This document shows, piece by piece, positions 1-8,417 of a DNA stretch of 64,000 nt. This DNA is from Hungatella sp. UBA7603 (GTDB lineage: Bacteria > Bacillota > Clostridia > Lachnospirales > Lachnospiraceae). The stretch lies in NCBI GenBank assembly GCA_002478865.1, contig DLJZ01000021.1:1-64000 (forward strand). Direction: 5' to 3'. The translations under genes and the position numbers were made by a program. Numbering within the stretch: position 1 is the stretch's first letter; every line of letters starts with the position of its first letter. The notes below the pieces were generated by a model. The model worked only from the letters and a program-made list of their open reading frames with translations. It was not told where the DNA came from and ran no database searches.

Positions 1-20
1 TTTTTTACTGTCACACAATT

Positions 21-66
21 AAAAAACCGCTAAATCCCTTTATTTTAAGGCATTTAACGGTTTTTT
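21..66 (-). terminator. Intrinsic terminator of tmRNA
   Basis: An imperfect inverted repeat (AAAAAACCG... / ...CGGTTTTTT) lies just beyond the tmRNA 3' end. Read on the minus strand it gives a stem followed by a run of U, so it is the likely terminator of ssrA. Confidence 0.75.
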
Positions 67-73
67 ACTAAAG

Positions 74-412
74 TGGAGCAGACGGGATTTGAACCCGTGT
101 CCAAAAACTAATTCCCTGTTCTTCTACTATCATAGTCAGTTTATTGACATTCCCTCCACTGCACGAGAGCTGACACCCTTGCAGCTTTAGTAGCTTCATA
201 ATACGACCGTATACTCAAAGCTTTGTACACGTCGTTTCTCACATAGTCGATGCCGGGATCTTAAAGTGTGAGTGCCTTAAGGCCGACAAGCAGCTTACGC
301 TGCTAAAGCTAATTTATTATTGTTAGCGTTTAAATTTAAGTTTGCCATTTGACGCATCGCATACGGATAGCTTCACCAGCTGCATAGCCCCTGTCGAAAC
401 CAGTACTGCCCC
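74..412 (-). ncRNA. ssrA: tmRNA (transfer-messenger RNA)
   Basis: One-piece tmRNA for ribosome rescue, working with SmpB to tag stalled nascent proteins for proteolysis. The 5' end (GGGGCAG) pairs over 7 bp, including one G-U, with the 3' end (CTGCTCC, then discriminator A); CCA is not encoded and would be added after transcription. The T-arm sequence GGTTCAAATCC is present near the 3' end, and the conserved GGTTTCGACAGGGG follows the 5' stem. The tag frame runs from a GCA resume codon at 345-343 to TAA at 297-295 and encodes A-NLNLNANNNKLALAA, ending in the expected ALAA. Length is about 339 nt. The T-arm could be mistaken for a tRNA, but no tRNA anticodon arm exists. Confidence 0.97.
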
Positions 413-442
413 TAACTGGTACTCTTCTATGAGAGTATTGTT

Positions 443-471
443 ATAGTAACATGAAAAAAAAAGTTTGTCAA
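443..471 (-). promoter_or_regulatory. Promoter of ssrA
   Basis: On the minus strand TTGACA (471-466) is separated by 17 bp from TACTAT (448-443). The start point would lie about 25 nt upstream of the mature tmRNA 5' end, which RNase P would process. Confidence 0.7.
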
Positions 472-502
472 GGTAGCCACATCTGCTGGGTTCATTCTAC
501 TA

Positions 503-1546
503 TCATAAATCATCAATCAAAGCGCTGCTCTTTGCATATGCCGTACTTCTGGCTTCAAAAAAATCTGTTTTTATTAAATTAGCATTGCTGTACTGGCTGA
601 CCCAGGACATACTCTCTGGTTCCCTGTCATAACCTTCGTATACGGGTTCCCAGCCAAGACTTGCACAACGCAAGTTGCCAAGATACTTAATATAATCAGT
701 AATCATCTGGGACGTTAATCCAGGTACTTCATCACCAATGGCATAACAGCCCCACTCCATCTCCTGTTCGCAGCCCTCACGTATCATATTGCGGTAAGTT
801 TCTACACATTCTTTTGTAAATAGCTGTGATTCCTCCTTAACAAGTTCTAAGATCATATTGCGAAACAGCCATAAATGAGTATTCTCATCACGATTGATAT
901 AACGAATTTCCTGAGAGGAGCCTGTCATCTTTTGATTCCGGCCTAAATTATAAAAGAACATAAATCCGCTGTAGAAATAAATTCCTTCTAAGATATAATT
1001 AGCGACTACTACCTTCATAAAGGCAAAAGAGCTTTTATCCGTTTGAAATTCATTGTAAAGATTGCCAATGAATGTATTTCTCTTAAGAAGATAAGGGTCA
1101 CTTTTCCACTGGTAAAGCACCTCGTTCCTGGTCTGAGGTTCACAGATAGAGTCTAGCATATAGCTATAACTCTGGCTATGAACGGCTTCCTGGAAGGTCT
1201 GAATGGAAAGACAAAGGTTAATCTCATTTGCGGTCACATATTCTCCGATGGCTGGGAGATTAGCCGTTTGTATGCTGTCTAAGAACACCAGAAAGGATAA
1301 GATCTTATCATAAGCTCTTCGCTCTGGCTTGCTTAGCAAAGGATAATCTTTGGTATCCTTACCTAAATTGATTTCTTCTGGTATCCAAAAGTTATTCATA
1401 GCCTGGCGATACCAGTCACTTACCCAGGAATATTTCATATTGTTAAAATCATTGAGATTTGTAGTATTGCCGTTTATCATCCGACGTTTTCTTACATCAG
1501 TGTCACCGTCGGGGTTAAATAGCGGTCGTTTCCTTAATTGTTCCAT
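503..1546 (-). CDS. nrdB: Class I ribonucleotide reductase, beta subunit
   Basis: Radical-generating small subunit (347 aa) that supplies the tyrosyl radical to NrdA for dNTP synthesis. All diiron ligands are visible: D90 (FLDSIQ), E120 and H123 (QEAVHS), E187 (YILEG), E221 and H224 (RDENTH). The radical residue is a normal Tyr127 four residues after H123, so this is the Tyr-radical type rather than the Phe-containing class Ic. The reading frame is open further upstream, but that stretch overlaps the end of nrdA; the ATG at 1546 has purine-rich AGGA/AGGGAG upstream and gives the family-like start. It lies 49 nt downstream of nrdA in one operon. No ATP-cone is visible. Confidence 0.95.
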   Translation of the reverse strand: MEQLRKRPLFNPDGDTDVRKRRMINGNTTNLNDFNNMKYSWVSDWYRQAMNNFWIPEEINLGKDTKDYPLLSKPERRAYDKILSFLVFLDSIQTANLPAIGEYVTANEINLCLSIQTFQEAVHSQSYSYMLDSICEPQTRNEVLYQWKSDPYLLKRNTFIGNLYNEFQTDKSSFAFMKVVVANYILEGIYFYSGFMFFYNLGRNQKMTGSSQEIRYINRDENTHLWLFRNMILELVKEESQLFTKECVETYRNMIREGCEQEMEWGCYAIGDEVPGLTSQMITDYIKYLGNLRCASLGWEPVYEGYDREPESMSWVSQYSNANLIKTDFFEARSTAYAKSSALIDDL

Positions 1547-1595
1547 AGAGTTTTCCTGCTCCCTTCTTTGTACTTGCATGATTAGATGTGTAAAA

Positions 1596-3854
1596 TCAAC
1601 TGGAGCAGGATTCGCATTCCTCAACTTCCAGACTCTTGGACCGAACATAATACAGGGTCTTTACGCCCCATTCCCATGCCAGAATATAAAGGTTTAATAC
1701 CTGACGGAGGGTATAGTCGTTGGTAATGTATAGATTCATGCTTTGGGCCTGGTCTATATGTCTCTGACGGACCCCTGCTGCCTGAATGGACCACTTCTGA
1801 TCAATCAGATGTGCATTTTTATATCTCCAAAAGGTTTCGGGAGTCAAATCCGGGGCTACACGGGGAACAAGACCGTTTTTCTTTTCTTCCAGATAATACC
1901 GGCTCATAACAGGATCAAGCCCCGCCGTAGTACCGGCGATCATGCTGGTGCTGCTAGTAGGCGCGATGGCTATCAGCCAACCATTTCTCATGCCCTTATC
2001 CCCTACTTTTTGGCGCAAACGATTCCAGTCCGGTGAATCATAGTCTCGTTTGGTAAAATAGGTTCCAGTCTGCCAATCACTGCCTTCAAACTTCTCATAA
2101 CTGCCTTTCTCCGCGGCAATATCGCAACTAGCTTCAATGGCTGCAAAATTAATGGCTTCAAATATGCGGTCTGCAAATTCCAGATGTTCTTCGGACTCCC
2201 ATGAGATTTGGTTCTTTGCCAGCATATGATGATAACCACTCACCCCTAATCCTACCGGTCTGTAACGGAGATTGTTAAGTTTTGCATAGGGAACTGGAAA
2301 GAAATTCAGATCAATCACGTTGTCAAGAGCCCTTATGGCGCTCCTGGTAAGCTGCGTTAACTCATCAGAATCTTTTAGGTCAATCTTTCCTAAAGAAAGA
2401 CTAGCCAGGTTACATACTACAAAATCTCCAGGCTTTGTCACAGTAACCACAACAGTTTCTCCATTGACAGTTTCATAGCGCTGCTCGATTTCTTCCACAC
2501 CACTCATATTTTGAGCGATTTCCGTGCAGAGATTGCTGCAATAGATGATACCGCTGTGACTGTTGGGATTTGCTTCATTTACAATGTCTCGGTTAAAGGC
2601 AAAAGGCGTTCCTGTCTCAACAGCACTTTTTAACACAAGGCGAATAATATCCTTAATGGGAATCACTCGCTTCTGAATCCGACTGTCGTTGATACAATCG
2701 TAATAGCGCTCCTCCCAAAGGGTTCCATAAGAATCTTCCAGCGACCAGCCTTTTATGGTAAGGACATCGTGAGGGCACATCAGATGCCAGTCCCCTTCAA
2801 TGTTCTCCTTTGCAAGCTTCCAAAATAGATTGGGGTAACAGACTGCGGGAAAGACATCGTGGGCTTTCATCCGGTCATCTCCATTATTGGTTCTGATGGC
2901 GAGAAACTCTGGCAAATCCCTATGCCAGGCATCCAGATATACGGCGACGGCTCCCTGTCGCACTCCCAGTTGATCTACGGCTACTGCCGTGTCATTGGCC
3001 AGCTTAATCCAGCGGATCACGCCTCCAGCTGCTCCCTTAAACCCACGTATGGTACTTCCGGCTGCACGTACCTTGCCAAAGTAAAGCCCCATACCGCCTC
3101 CGAATTTGCTTACTTTCGCAAAACTATCAATACTACGGTAAATTCCATCCAGACTATCTGGAACCGTGTCAATAAAGCAGGAAGATAACTGATGATAAGG
3201 CTTTCTGGCATTGGATAGAGTTGGCGTAGCCATAGTTACCTTTAATGAGCTCAACATATCATAAAAACGCTTCACCCAGCCATCCCTGTCCCTCTTTTCT
3301 TCCATAGCAAGATGCATAGCAATACCAAGAAACATCTCCTGTGGTGTCTCCAAGGGAACGTTGTGATGGTTTCTTATTACATACCGACTAAGCAGTAGCT
3401 CTAGTCCTGAGTAATTAAAAAGATGATTTCTGGACGCAACTATGTATGTCTCATAGCGGTCAACATCTTCCTTGTTATAATGCTCCAGTATATAATCTCC
3501 GTAGAGACCTTCCTGTGTTAAAGCATATATTTTTTCATAAAAAGTTCTGATATTCTGTTGTTGCAGCTCCGCTTTAAGATTCTCTTCAAATTGGAGTATC
3601 AACAACCTGGCACCAATGTACTCCCAGTCTGGTGCCTCCTGGGTGGTCAGTTCTACGGCGGCTTGTATCAGTAACTTAAACCGATCAGATAGACTTTCTT
3701 CCCCTTTATAAAACGTCTTGAATTTATCATAAAGAAGGGTAAGGCTATAGGAAGGCTCCTCCCACTTCTCTTCTATACTCTTTAGTGTAGCATTAAACTC
3801 AGGCAGCTCCTGAAATAGTTGTAAAAGTTCTTTATATTTATCTCTTATATCCAT
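1596..3854 (-). CDS. nrdA: Class I ribonucleotide reductase, alpha subunit
   Basis: Catalytic large subunit (752 aa) reducing ribonucleoside diphosphates. Visible active-site elements: C226 (SSCFID), N441-L-C443-T-E445 (thiyl radical Cys and its partners), C481 (VVCNLAS) as second redox Cys, the Tyr pair in KTLYYVR near the C-terminus for radical transfer, and a C-terminal C747-x-x-C750 pair for re-reduction by thioredoxin or glutaredoxin. The N-terminus has no recognisable ATP-cone, so overall activity control by dATP through that domain appears absent. The ATG at 3854 sits 8 nt after GGTGGG; an in-frame TTG one codon upstream is less well spaced. It is followed by nrdB. Confidence 0.96.
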   Translation of the reverse strand: MDIRDKYKELLQLFQELPEFNATLKSIEEKWEEPSYSLTLLYDKFKTFYKGEESLSDRFKLLIQAAVELTTQEAPDWEYIGARLLILQFEENLKAELQQQNIRTFYEKIYALTQEGLYGDYILEHYNKEDVDRYETYIVASRNHLFNYSGLELLLSRYVIRNHHNVPLETPQEMFLGIAMHLAMEEKRDRDGWVKRFYDMLSSLKVTMATPTLSNARKPYHQLSSCFIDTVPDSLDGIYRSIDSFAKVSKFGGGMGLYFGKVRAAGSTIRGFKGAAGGVIRWIKLANDTAVAVDQLGVRQGAVAVYLDAWHRDLPEFLAIRTNNGDDRMKAHDVFPAVCYPNLFWKLAKENIEGDWHLMCPHDVLTIKGWSLEDSYGTLWEERYYDCINDSRIQKRVIPIKDIIRLVLKSAVETGTPFAFNRDIVNEANPNSHSGIIYCSNLCTEIAQNMSGVEEIEQRYETVNGETVVVTVTKPGDFVVCNLASLSLGKIDLKDSDELTQLTRSAIRALDNVIDLNFFPVPYAKLNNLRYRPVGLGVSGYHHMLAKNQISWESEEHLEFADRIFEAINFAAIEASCDIAAEKGSYEKFEGSDWQTGTYFTKRDYDSPDWNRLRQKVGDKGMRNGWLIAIAPTSSTSMIAGTTAGLDPVMSRYYLEEKKNGLVPRVAPDLTPETFWRYKNAHLIDQKWSIQAAGVRQRHIDQAQSMNLYITNDYTLRQVLNLYILAWEWGVKTLYYVRSKSLEVEECESCSS

Positions 3855-3910
3855 CAATTATTCCCACCATTCTATAGAACAAATATCAATACCAATTACT
3901 GTTATTAGAT

Positions 3911-3949
3911 GTACTATAAAAATATACCACAAGATATAGTTAATTTCAA
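3911..3949 (-). promoter_or_regulatory. nrdAB promoter with NrdR-like box
   Basis: Minus-strand TTGAAA (3949-3944), 17-bp spacer, TATATT (3926-3921). The 16-mer at 3927-3942 (CCACAAGATATAGTTA) matches about 13 of 16 positions of the NrdR consensus ACACWATATATWGTGT and occupies the spacer. A weaker match follows at 3911-3926, giving the tandem 16-bp spacing known for NrdR sites. Repression by NrdR is inferred; nrdR is not in the window. Confidence 0.6.
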
Positions 3950-3957
3950 CTACTCAA

Positions 3958-4905
3958 TCACAAAATATTCCATTTTAAATTCAAATCTCTAAATAGAACA
4001 TCCACTGCACTTAGGTAATCAAAAAGGTTTTGTGCTTTGCGGATTTTCTTCACATGCTTGTCTCCAGCATCAAAGCTTTGTATCAGATATGCCCATAGTT
4101 CTTTCATCTTAAACAAGAGATTTCTATCCCCGGAAATAACCTTCTGATACCCGGATAGCACCTCATCATGAAAGGCTCTAAAACGTTCTTTATCCGATTT
4201 ATTTCCATACCTAAACTCTTCTGCAAGCCCAGGATTCGCAATCAGTCCTCTTCCCATCATTACCCGGTCCAGATTTGGAAATTCATTTGTAATCATTTCA
4301 TAATCCTTACGCTCAAATAGATTTCCATTATAACAAAGGGGATTTTTACTTGATAAAAAGGCCTCTTTAAATACTGGAAGGTTGGGCTGGTTTTTATAAA
4401 AATCTTTTTGGACCCTGGGATGAATAATCAGCTCTTTCATTGGATATTTATTATAGATTTCCATCAAATGGCTAAATTCGTCCGGATGGTCTTTTCCGAT
4501 TCTAGTCTTAATGGATATTTTCATATCAAGGGCTGAGAATATCTCATCAAGAAAATGATCCAGTTTTTCCGGTTCGCTTAAGAAGCCAGATCCTTTTCCT
4601 TTTGTCACAACCGTCGCTGATGGACATCCAAGATTTAAATTAACTTCCTGATAACCATACTGTGAAAGTTCTCTTGCTGCCCATATAAAATCATCCCCTT
4701 TATTGGTTAGAATTTGTGGGATGAGTTTCAGCCCCTCATTGTGCTCCGGCAGAATATCGTTTTTCTCTTTGGAAGGAAATAACCGATTCTGGTTTGGTAC
4801 AATAAATGGGGTGAAATACACATCTATATCTTTAAAATACTTATGGTGGGCATTCCGGTAAATGTACCCAGTGATCCCCTCCATAGGTGCAAAATATAAT
4901 TTCAT
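3958..4905 (-). CDS. tRNA-dihydrouridine synthase family protein
   Basis: FMN-dependent TIM-barrel enzyme (315 aa) that reduces uridines in the tRNA D-loop. The family start FAPMEGITG (about residues 5-13) and the LNLGCPS motif with the catalytic Cys are present, followed by a KTRIG strand, HPR near residue 150, and the late phosphate-binding segment MGRGLIANPGL. Length is typical. The ATG at 4905 has GAGAGAGG upstream. It lies just downstream of the nrdAB promoter region and is transcribed in the same direction, probably as its own unit. Which D-loop position it modifies cannot be told from sequence. Confidence 0.92.
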   Translation of the reverse strand: MKLYFAPMEGITGYIYRNAHHKYFKDIDVYFTPFIVPNQNRLFPSKEKNDILPEHNEGLKLIPQILTNKGDDFIWAARELSQYGYQEVNLNLGCPSATVVTKGKGSGFLSEPEKLDHFLDEIFSALDMKISIKTRIGKDHPDEFSHLMEIYNKYPMKELIIHPRVQKDFYKNQPNLPVFKEAFLSSKNPLCYNGNLFERKDYEMITNEFPNLDRVMMGRGLIANPGLAEEFRYGNKSDKERFRAFHDEVLSGYQKVISGDRNLLFKMKELWAYLIQSFDAGDKHVKKIRKAQNLFDYLSAVDVLFRDLNLKWNIL

Positions 4906-4980
4906 ACAATGGCCTCTCTCTCTTGCTTTCTTTCTGCCTGTTCATTTTATCATAAGATGGAAAGAAATCAAATAAGACCA

Positions 4981-5010
4981 TTTACAAATTCTTTCCAAAA
5001 GTGTTATAAT
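4981..5010 (+). promoter_or_regulatory. Promoter of the secreted amidase gene
   Basis: TTTACA (4981-4986), 18-bp spacer, TATAAT (5005-5010), followed by a GGGAGGAT ribosome site and the ATG at 5046. Confidence 0.6.
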
Positions 5011-5045
5011 ATGAGATAAAATGCTAATATTCGGGAGGATCTGTC

Positions 5046-5996
5046 ATGATCAATTTTAAAAACGTATTAACGGCTTCCGCCAGTGCCTTACTACTGGCAA
5101 CTCTTATTTCCACCACAGCTATGTCTACCGCATGGGCGGAGGAGGAAACCGGACCGGCGTTTGCTCCTCCAGTTTCTAAAATAAGTGCTCCGCTTATCGG
5201 GCCTGGAGCTAACCGTTCCTCTAAATTAGTGGTTGTTTTAGATCCAGGACATGGGAAGGTAAATGGTCATTATTCCGGCTGTAACTTTGAATATAATGGA
5301 GTGAAGTATTACGAAGATGAGATTAATATGAAAATCTCCACTTATACAAAGAAGTACCTGGAAGAAAACACGGATTATATTGTCTTATTAACAAAGGACA
5401 GTGTGGAGAAAACGGTTCCTCTGGAACAGCGTGCCGCATTAGCTGCTTCCGTTAAGGCAGATTTGTTTGTCAGCCAGCACGTAGACTCTGCTCCTGGCAA
5501 CGGAACCGTTAAGAATGCCTACGGTGTAAGCTCCATGGCTCCCAAAACAGGTCGTTTCAACAATGAACTTGCCCTGCAGTCCCAAGATGCTGCCAATACT
5601 ATTTTAAACCAGCTAAGCTCAATTGGTCTACATAACCGAGGGCTGATTCTTAGAGATTCTCAAAACGGAACCCTATTCCCTGATGGAAGCATGGCTGATT
5701 ATTATGCGATTCCACGTTACTCCCAGATGTATGGCATCAGAGGTTTTATTATCGAACACGGATTTCTAAACCATACCAGTGATCTGACTTCCTATCTTTC
5801 TACAGAGGAGTCATATCAGGCACTTGGAGAAGCAGACGCAAAGGGAATCATTGAATATCTAAAAAAGGCCGGAAAATCCAACTTTACACCAAATGTAACA
5901 CCAAACACAGACACCACTCAGGTTCCGCCTGTTGATGGAACACCCGCAAGTGAAACAAAAGGACCAGAAGCCAGCGCTCCACAAACAAACAGCTAA
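5046..5996 (+). CDS. Secreted N-acetylmuramoyl-L-alanine amidase (Amidase_3)
   Basis: Zinc amidase (316 aa) cleaving the bond between N-acetylmuramic acid and L-Ala of peptidoglycan stem peptides. Residues 1-31 form a signal peptide ending in AWA. The Amidase_3 fold starts near residue 60; zinc ligands are H69 (DPGHG), E92 (DEINMK) and H145 (SQHVD), and the catalytic Glu is E237 (IEHGFLNH). After about residue 275 the protein ends in a Pro/Thr/Ser-rich tail with no wall-binding repeats. The ATG is preceded by GGGAGGAT. It is followed by a subtilisin-like gene on the same strand, which may share a role in wall or cortex turnover, but that is inference. Confidence 0.92.
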   Translation: MINFKNVLTASASALLLATLISTTAMSTAWAEEETGPAFAPPVSKISAPLIGPGANRSSKLVVVLDPGHGKVNGHYSGCNFEYNGVKYYEDEINMKISTYTKKYLEENTDYIVLLTKDSVEKTVPLEQRAALAASVKADLFVSQHVDSAPGNGTVKNAYGVSSMAPKTGRFNNELALQSQDAANTILNQLSSIGLHNRGLILRDSQNGTLFPDGSMADYYAIPRYSQMYGIRGFIIEHGFLNHTSDLTSYLSTEESYQALGEADAKGIIEYLKKAGKSNFTPNVTPNTDTTQVPPVDGTPASETKGPEASAPQTNS

Positions 5997-6009
5997 AACT
6001 CATAATCTA

Positions 6010-6060
6010 ATCCCCCCTGCATAATATATAGCATATGCTTTGCTAAAATTGGCAGGGGGG
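6010..6060 (+). terminator. GC-rich hairpin between amidase and protease-like gene
   Basis: CCCCCCTGC (from about 6012) pairs perfectly over 9 bp with GCAGGGGGG (6052-6060) across a loop of about 31 nt. The following tract TTGATTTTGT is only moderately U-rich, so termination may be weak. The 3' arm is also the ribosome-binding site of the next gene. Confidence 0.5.
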
Positions 6061-6066
6061 TTGATT

Positions 6067-7740
6067 TTGTCCAAAATTATAGATAACAGCTACTATGACT
6101 TATTAATCACTACGGCTTTGGCTCCGACATACGATACCGGCGACAACATTACTTACTTAAACCGTCAAAATTCCCTGCTCCATATCCCAATTGGAACTCC
6201 TAACCCCTGTGATATAGGACGGCATTCCTACAGCAGCTTTCCAACGTTATATGTACAAAACTCCACCGTAAGTCTTGAGCGCTCCGGCGTAAACACAGTA
6301 CAAAACAATCCTGATCTGGCTCTGTTTGGAAGAGGTGTTTTAGTCGCTGTGATAGATACGGGTATTGACTACAGCCACCCTGCCTTTCGAAACAGCGATG
6401 GAAGTACCCGGATTGTATCTATTTGGGATCAGACGGTGCAAACAGGAACTATTCCTACTAATTTCACCTTTGGATCAGAATATACCAGAGAGCAGATCAA
6501 TACCGCATTAAACTCTGAGGACCCACTTTCTATCGTACCTACAACAGATACCATCGGGCATGGTACGGCAATTGCCAGCATTCTGGCCGGCAGCCCTAAT
6601 GAAGAGCAATCTTTCCGGGGAGTTGTTCCTCAGGCTGAATATATTATAATCAAGCTTAAAGAGGCAAAGGAGAGCTTAAAATCCCTACTTTTTGTACCAG
6701 AAAGCAAGGTATGCTATCAGGAGACTGATATTCTCTTGGGCTGCCGATATGCTGTAACGGTAGCCGAACGTAACAATAGCCCCATGGTCATATGCATTGC
6801 TATGGGAACCAGTCAAGGCAGCCATTCGGGGAGAGGTCCCATCAGTGATTATTTAGACCACCTTACTCTTCTTCCGGGCAATGGCGTCTCCGTATCTGCT
6901 GGAAATGAAGGAAACAATCAAAGACATTATTTCAATAACACGGCTGCTCCTCCGTTCTATAATGATCTAGAGTTAAGAATAGGAGAAAAAGACACTATGT
7001 TTTCCATGCAAATATGGTCCTTTTCTCCCTCTAGAATTACAATTGATATATCTTCTCCTAACAGGGAATCCACTCAGCCAATTTTCCCCACCTTAAATCA
7101 GTGCAGGAGATTCAGTTTCATATTCAATCAAACCACTATCTATGTAAATAACACAATTTTCGAAGGAAAAACCGGAGATCAAATGATACTATTACGCTTT
7201 AATAATGCCCTTCCAGGAATATGGTATCTGCGCATCCAAGCTACCACAAATGAGCCTTTTACGTTCCACTCCTGGCTTCCCCCCGGAGACCTTTTGTCAA
7301 ATGAAACCTTCTTTTTAAATTCGAACCCGGATACTACCATTACTGCACCTGCAAATTCCAGGCACCCTCTGACTGTAACTGCCTATAATCAAAATAACAG
7401 CAGTATTATTCCAGAATCCGGAAGAGGTTATACAAGGACTGGACTGATAAAACCCGATATTGCAGCACCTGGTTTTCAAATTACCTGTGCAGTCCCTGGA
7501 AATCAATATGGAACAGCCACTGGTACAGGCGCCGCCGCCGCCCATGCGGCCGGTATTATAGCAATGGTATTTGAATGGGCCATCGTCAAAGGAAACTATG
7601 TAAGAATGACAGGAAATGATGCCAACCGGCTAATGATAGGCGGGGCCGTCCGTAATCCAGCTTACTCTTATCCAAACAATATATGGGGATACGGGCAAGT
7701 TGAAGTCAATCGGTTATTTGAGCGGTTGATTTCACAATAA
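6067..7740 (+). CDS. Subtilisin-like (S8) protein lacking the catalytic Ser; probable pseudoprotease
   Basis: A 557-aa S8 family protein resembling the Csp-type clostridial proteases. The catalytic Asp is retained at D97 (AVIDTGID), the His at H165 (TIGHGTAIA), and the oxyanion-hole segment SAGNEGN is intact. The segment that should read GTS-x-AAAH reads GTGAAAAH, so residue 488 is Gly (GGC at 7528-7530) instead of Ser; one A-to-G change from AGC explains it. No signal peptide is evident. The TTG at 6067 lies 6 nt after GGGGGG; in-frame TTG codons further upstream lack a site. In C. difficile, CspA and CspC are also inactive S8 pseudoproteases acting in spore germination; a comparable role here is inference. 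A sequencing error is the alternative. Confidence 0.85.
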   Translation: MSKIIDNSYYDLLITTALAPTYDTGDNITYLNRQNSLLHIPIGTPNPCDIGRHSYSSFPTLYVQNSTVSLERSGVNTVQNNPDLALFGRGVLVAVIDTGIDYSHPAFRNSDGSTRIVSIWDQTVQTGTIPTNFTFGSEYTREQINTALNSEDPLSIVPTTDTIGHGTAIASILAGSPNEEQSFRGVVPQAEYIIIKLKEAKESLKSLLFVPESKVCYQETDILLGCRYAVTVAERNNSPMVICIAMGTSQGSHSGRGPISDYLDHLTLLPGNGVSVSAGNEGNNQRHYFNNTAAPPFYNDLELRIGEKDTMFSMQIWSFSPSRITIDISSPNRESTQPIFPTLNQCRRFSFIFNQTTIYVNNTIFEGKTGDQMILLRFNNALPGIWYLRIQATTNEPFTFHSWLPPGDLLSNETFFLNSNPDTTITAPANSRHPLTVTAYNQNNSSIIPESGRGYTRTGLIKPDIAAPGFQITCAVPGNQYGTATGTGAAAAHAAGIIAMVFEWAIVKGNYVRMTGNDANRLMIGGAVRNPAYSYPNNIWGYGQVEVNRLFERLISQ

Positions 7741-7757
7741 TATGATTTCAAAAAAAT

Positions 7758-7802
7758 AAAACCTTCAAGCCAGCTAATTACTCATCAACCGCTTGAAGGT
7801 TT
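7758..7802 (-). terminator. Bidirectional terminator
   Basis: AAACCTTCAAGC (7758-7770) pairs with GCTTGAAGGTTT (7791-7802). On the minus strand it is followed by TTTTATTTTTTTG and ends the rubredoxin transcript; it can also serve the convergent protease-like gene. Confidence 0.85.
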
Positions 7803-7808
7803 CATTCA

Positions 7809-7970
7809 TTATTCTTCTACTACGAACATATCTTTACCCACACCGCAAACTGGACATACCCAATCATCTGGGATATCTTCAAATGCTGTACCCGGCTCAA
7901 TACCGGAATCTGGATCTCCGATTTCTGGATCGTATACATATCCGCATGGCTCACAAACATACTTTGCCAC
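7809..7970 (-). CDS. Rubredoxin
   Basis: A 53-aa iron protein with a single Fe(SCys)4 centre, an electron carrier used by anaerobes for oxygen and peroxide detoxification partners. Both ligand pairs are visible: CEPCGY near the N-terminus and CPVCG near the C-terminus, with the family segments YDPEIGDPD and [11 protein letters not shown]. The start is GTG at 7970, placed by an excellent GGAGGTGA site 5 nt upstream. It is monocistronic, with its own promoter and terminator. Length matches the usual 52-54 residues. Confidence 0.96.
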   Translation of the reverse strand: MAKYVCEPCGYVYDPEIGDPDSGIEPGTAFEDIPDDWVCPVCGVGKDMFVVEE

Positions 7971-8002
7971 TAAAATCACCTCCTTTAATCACATGTGTAT
8001 CA

Positions 8003-8031
8003 TTTATAGCATATTATACCATTTTTATCAA
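8003..8031 (-). promoter_or_regulatory. Promoter of rubredoxin gene
   Basis: Minus-strand TTGATA (8031-8026), 17-bp spacer, TATAAA (8008-8003). Confidence 0.5.
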
Positions 8032-8062
8032 TAGCTTTATACTTTTTTCATGAACACAGTAC

Positions 8063-8407
8063 TTATAAAAAGTCTTCCCTCATTGGAGTAAAAAAATCAA
8101 CCAAGATTCCTTTTTCCAAACAAACGCAGCCGTGAACAATTCCATCCTGCTTTAACAGCGTATCTCCTGCCTCCACAACTTTTGTCTCTTCCCCTATGGT
8201 AAACTCAAATTTACCACTTGCTACATAGGTAATTTGGGTATGGGGATGATGATGAAGTTTTCCAATGGCTCCCTTTTCAAAATGATTTTCCACGCACATC
8301 ATCTCATCAGCATAAGCCAGTATCTTTCTTTCTACGCCTTCTGAAGCCTGTTCTCCTTGAATATCTTTGTTAAATACCCACTTCTGTCCTTTTTCCGGTT
8401 TTCTCAT
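8063..8407 (-). CDS. Small cupin-domain protein
   Basis: A 114-aa single-domain cupin. The first cupin motif is seen as HHHPHTQITYVASGKFEF (metal ligands His/His, then Gly), and the second as GDTLLKQDGIVHG. Such proteins bind a metal and act as sugar or keto-acid isomerases, dioxygenases or sensors; the reaction cannot be assigned. The frame is open upstream into the preceding gene, but the ATG at 8407 has AAAGGAGG 4-5 nt before it and lies 10 nt after the stop of the ArsC/Spx-like gene, so the two form an operon. Confidence 0.8.
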   Translation of the reverse strand: MRKPEKGQKWVFNKDIQGEQASEGVERKILAYADEMMCVENHFEKGAIGKLHHHPHTQITYVASGKFEFTIGEETKVVEAGDTLLKQDGIVHGCVCLEKGILVDFFTPMREDFL

Positions 8408-8417
8408 TGCGCCTCCT

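Noticed and set aside
74..110. A tRNA-like T-arm
   Set aside because: It is the 3' end of tmRNA; the 5' partner lies about 300 nt away and no anticodon arm exists.
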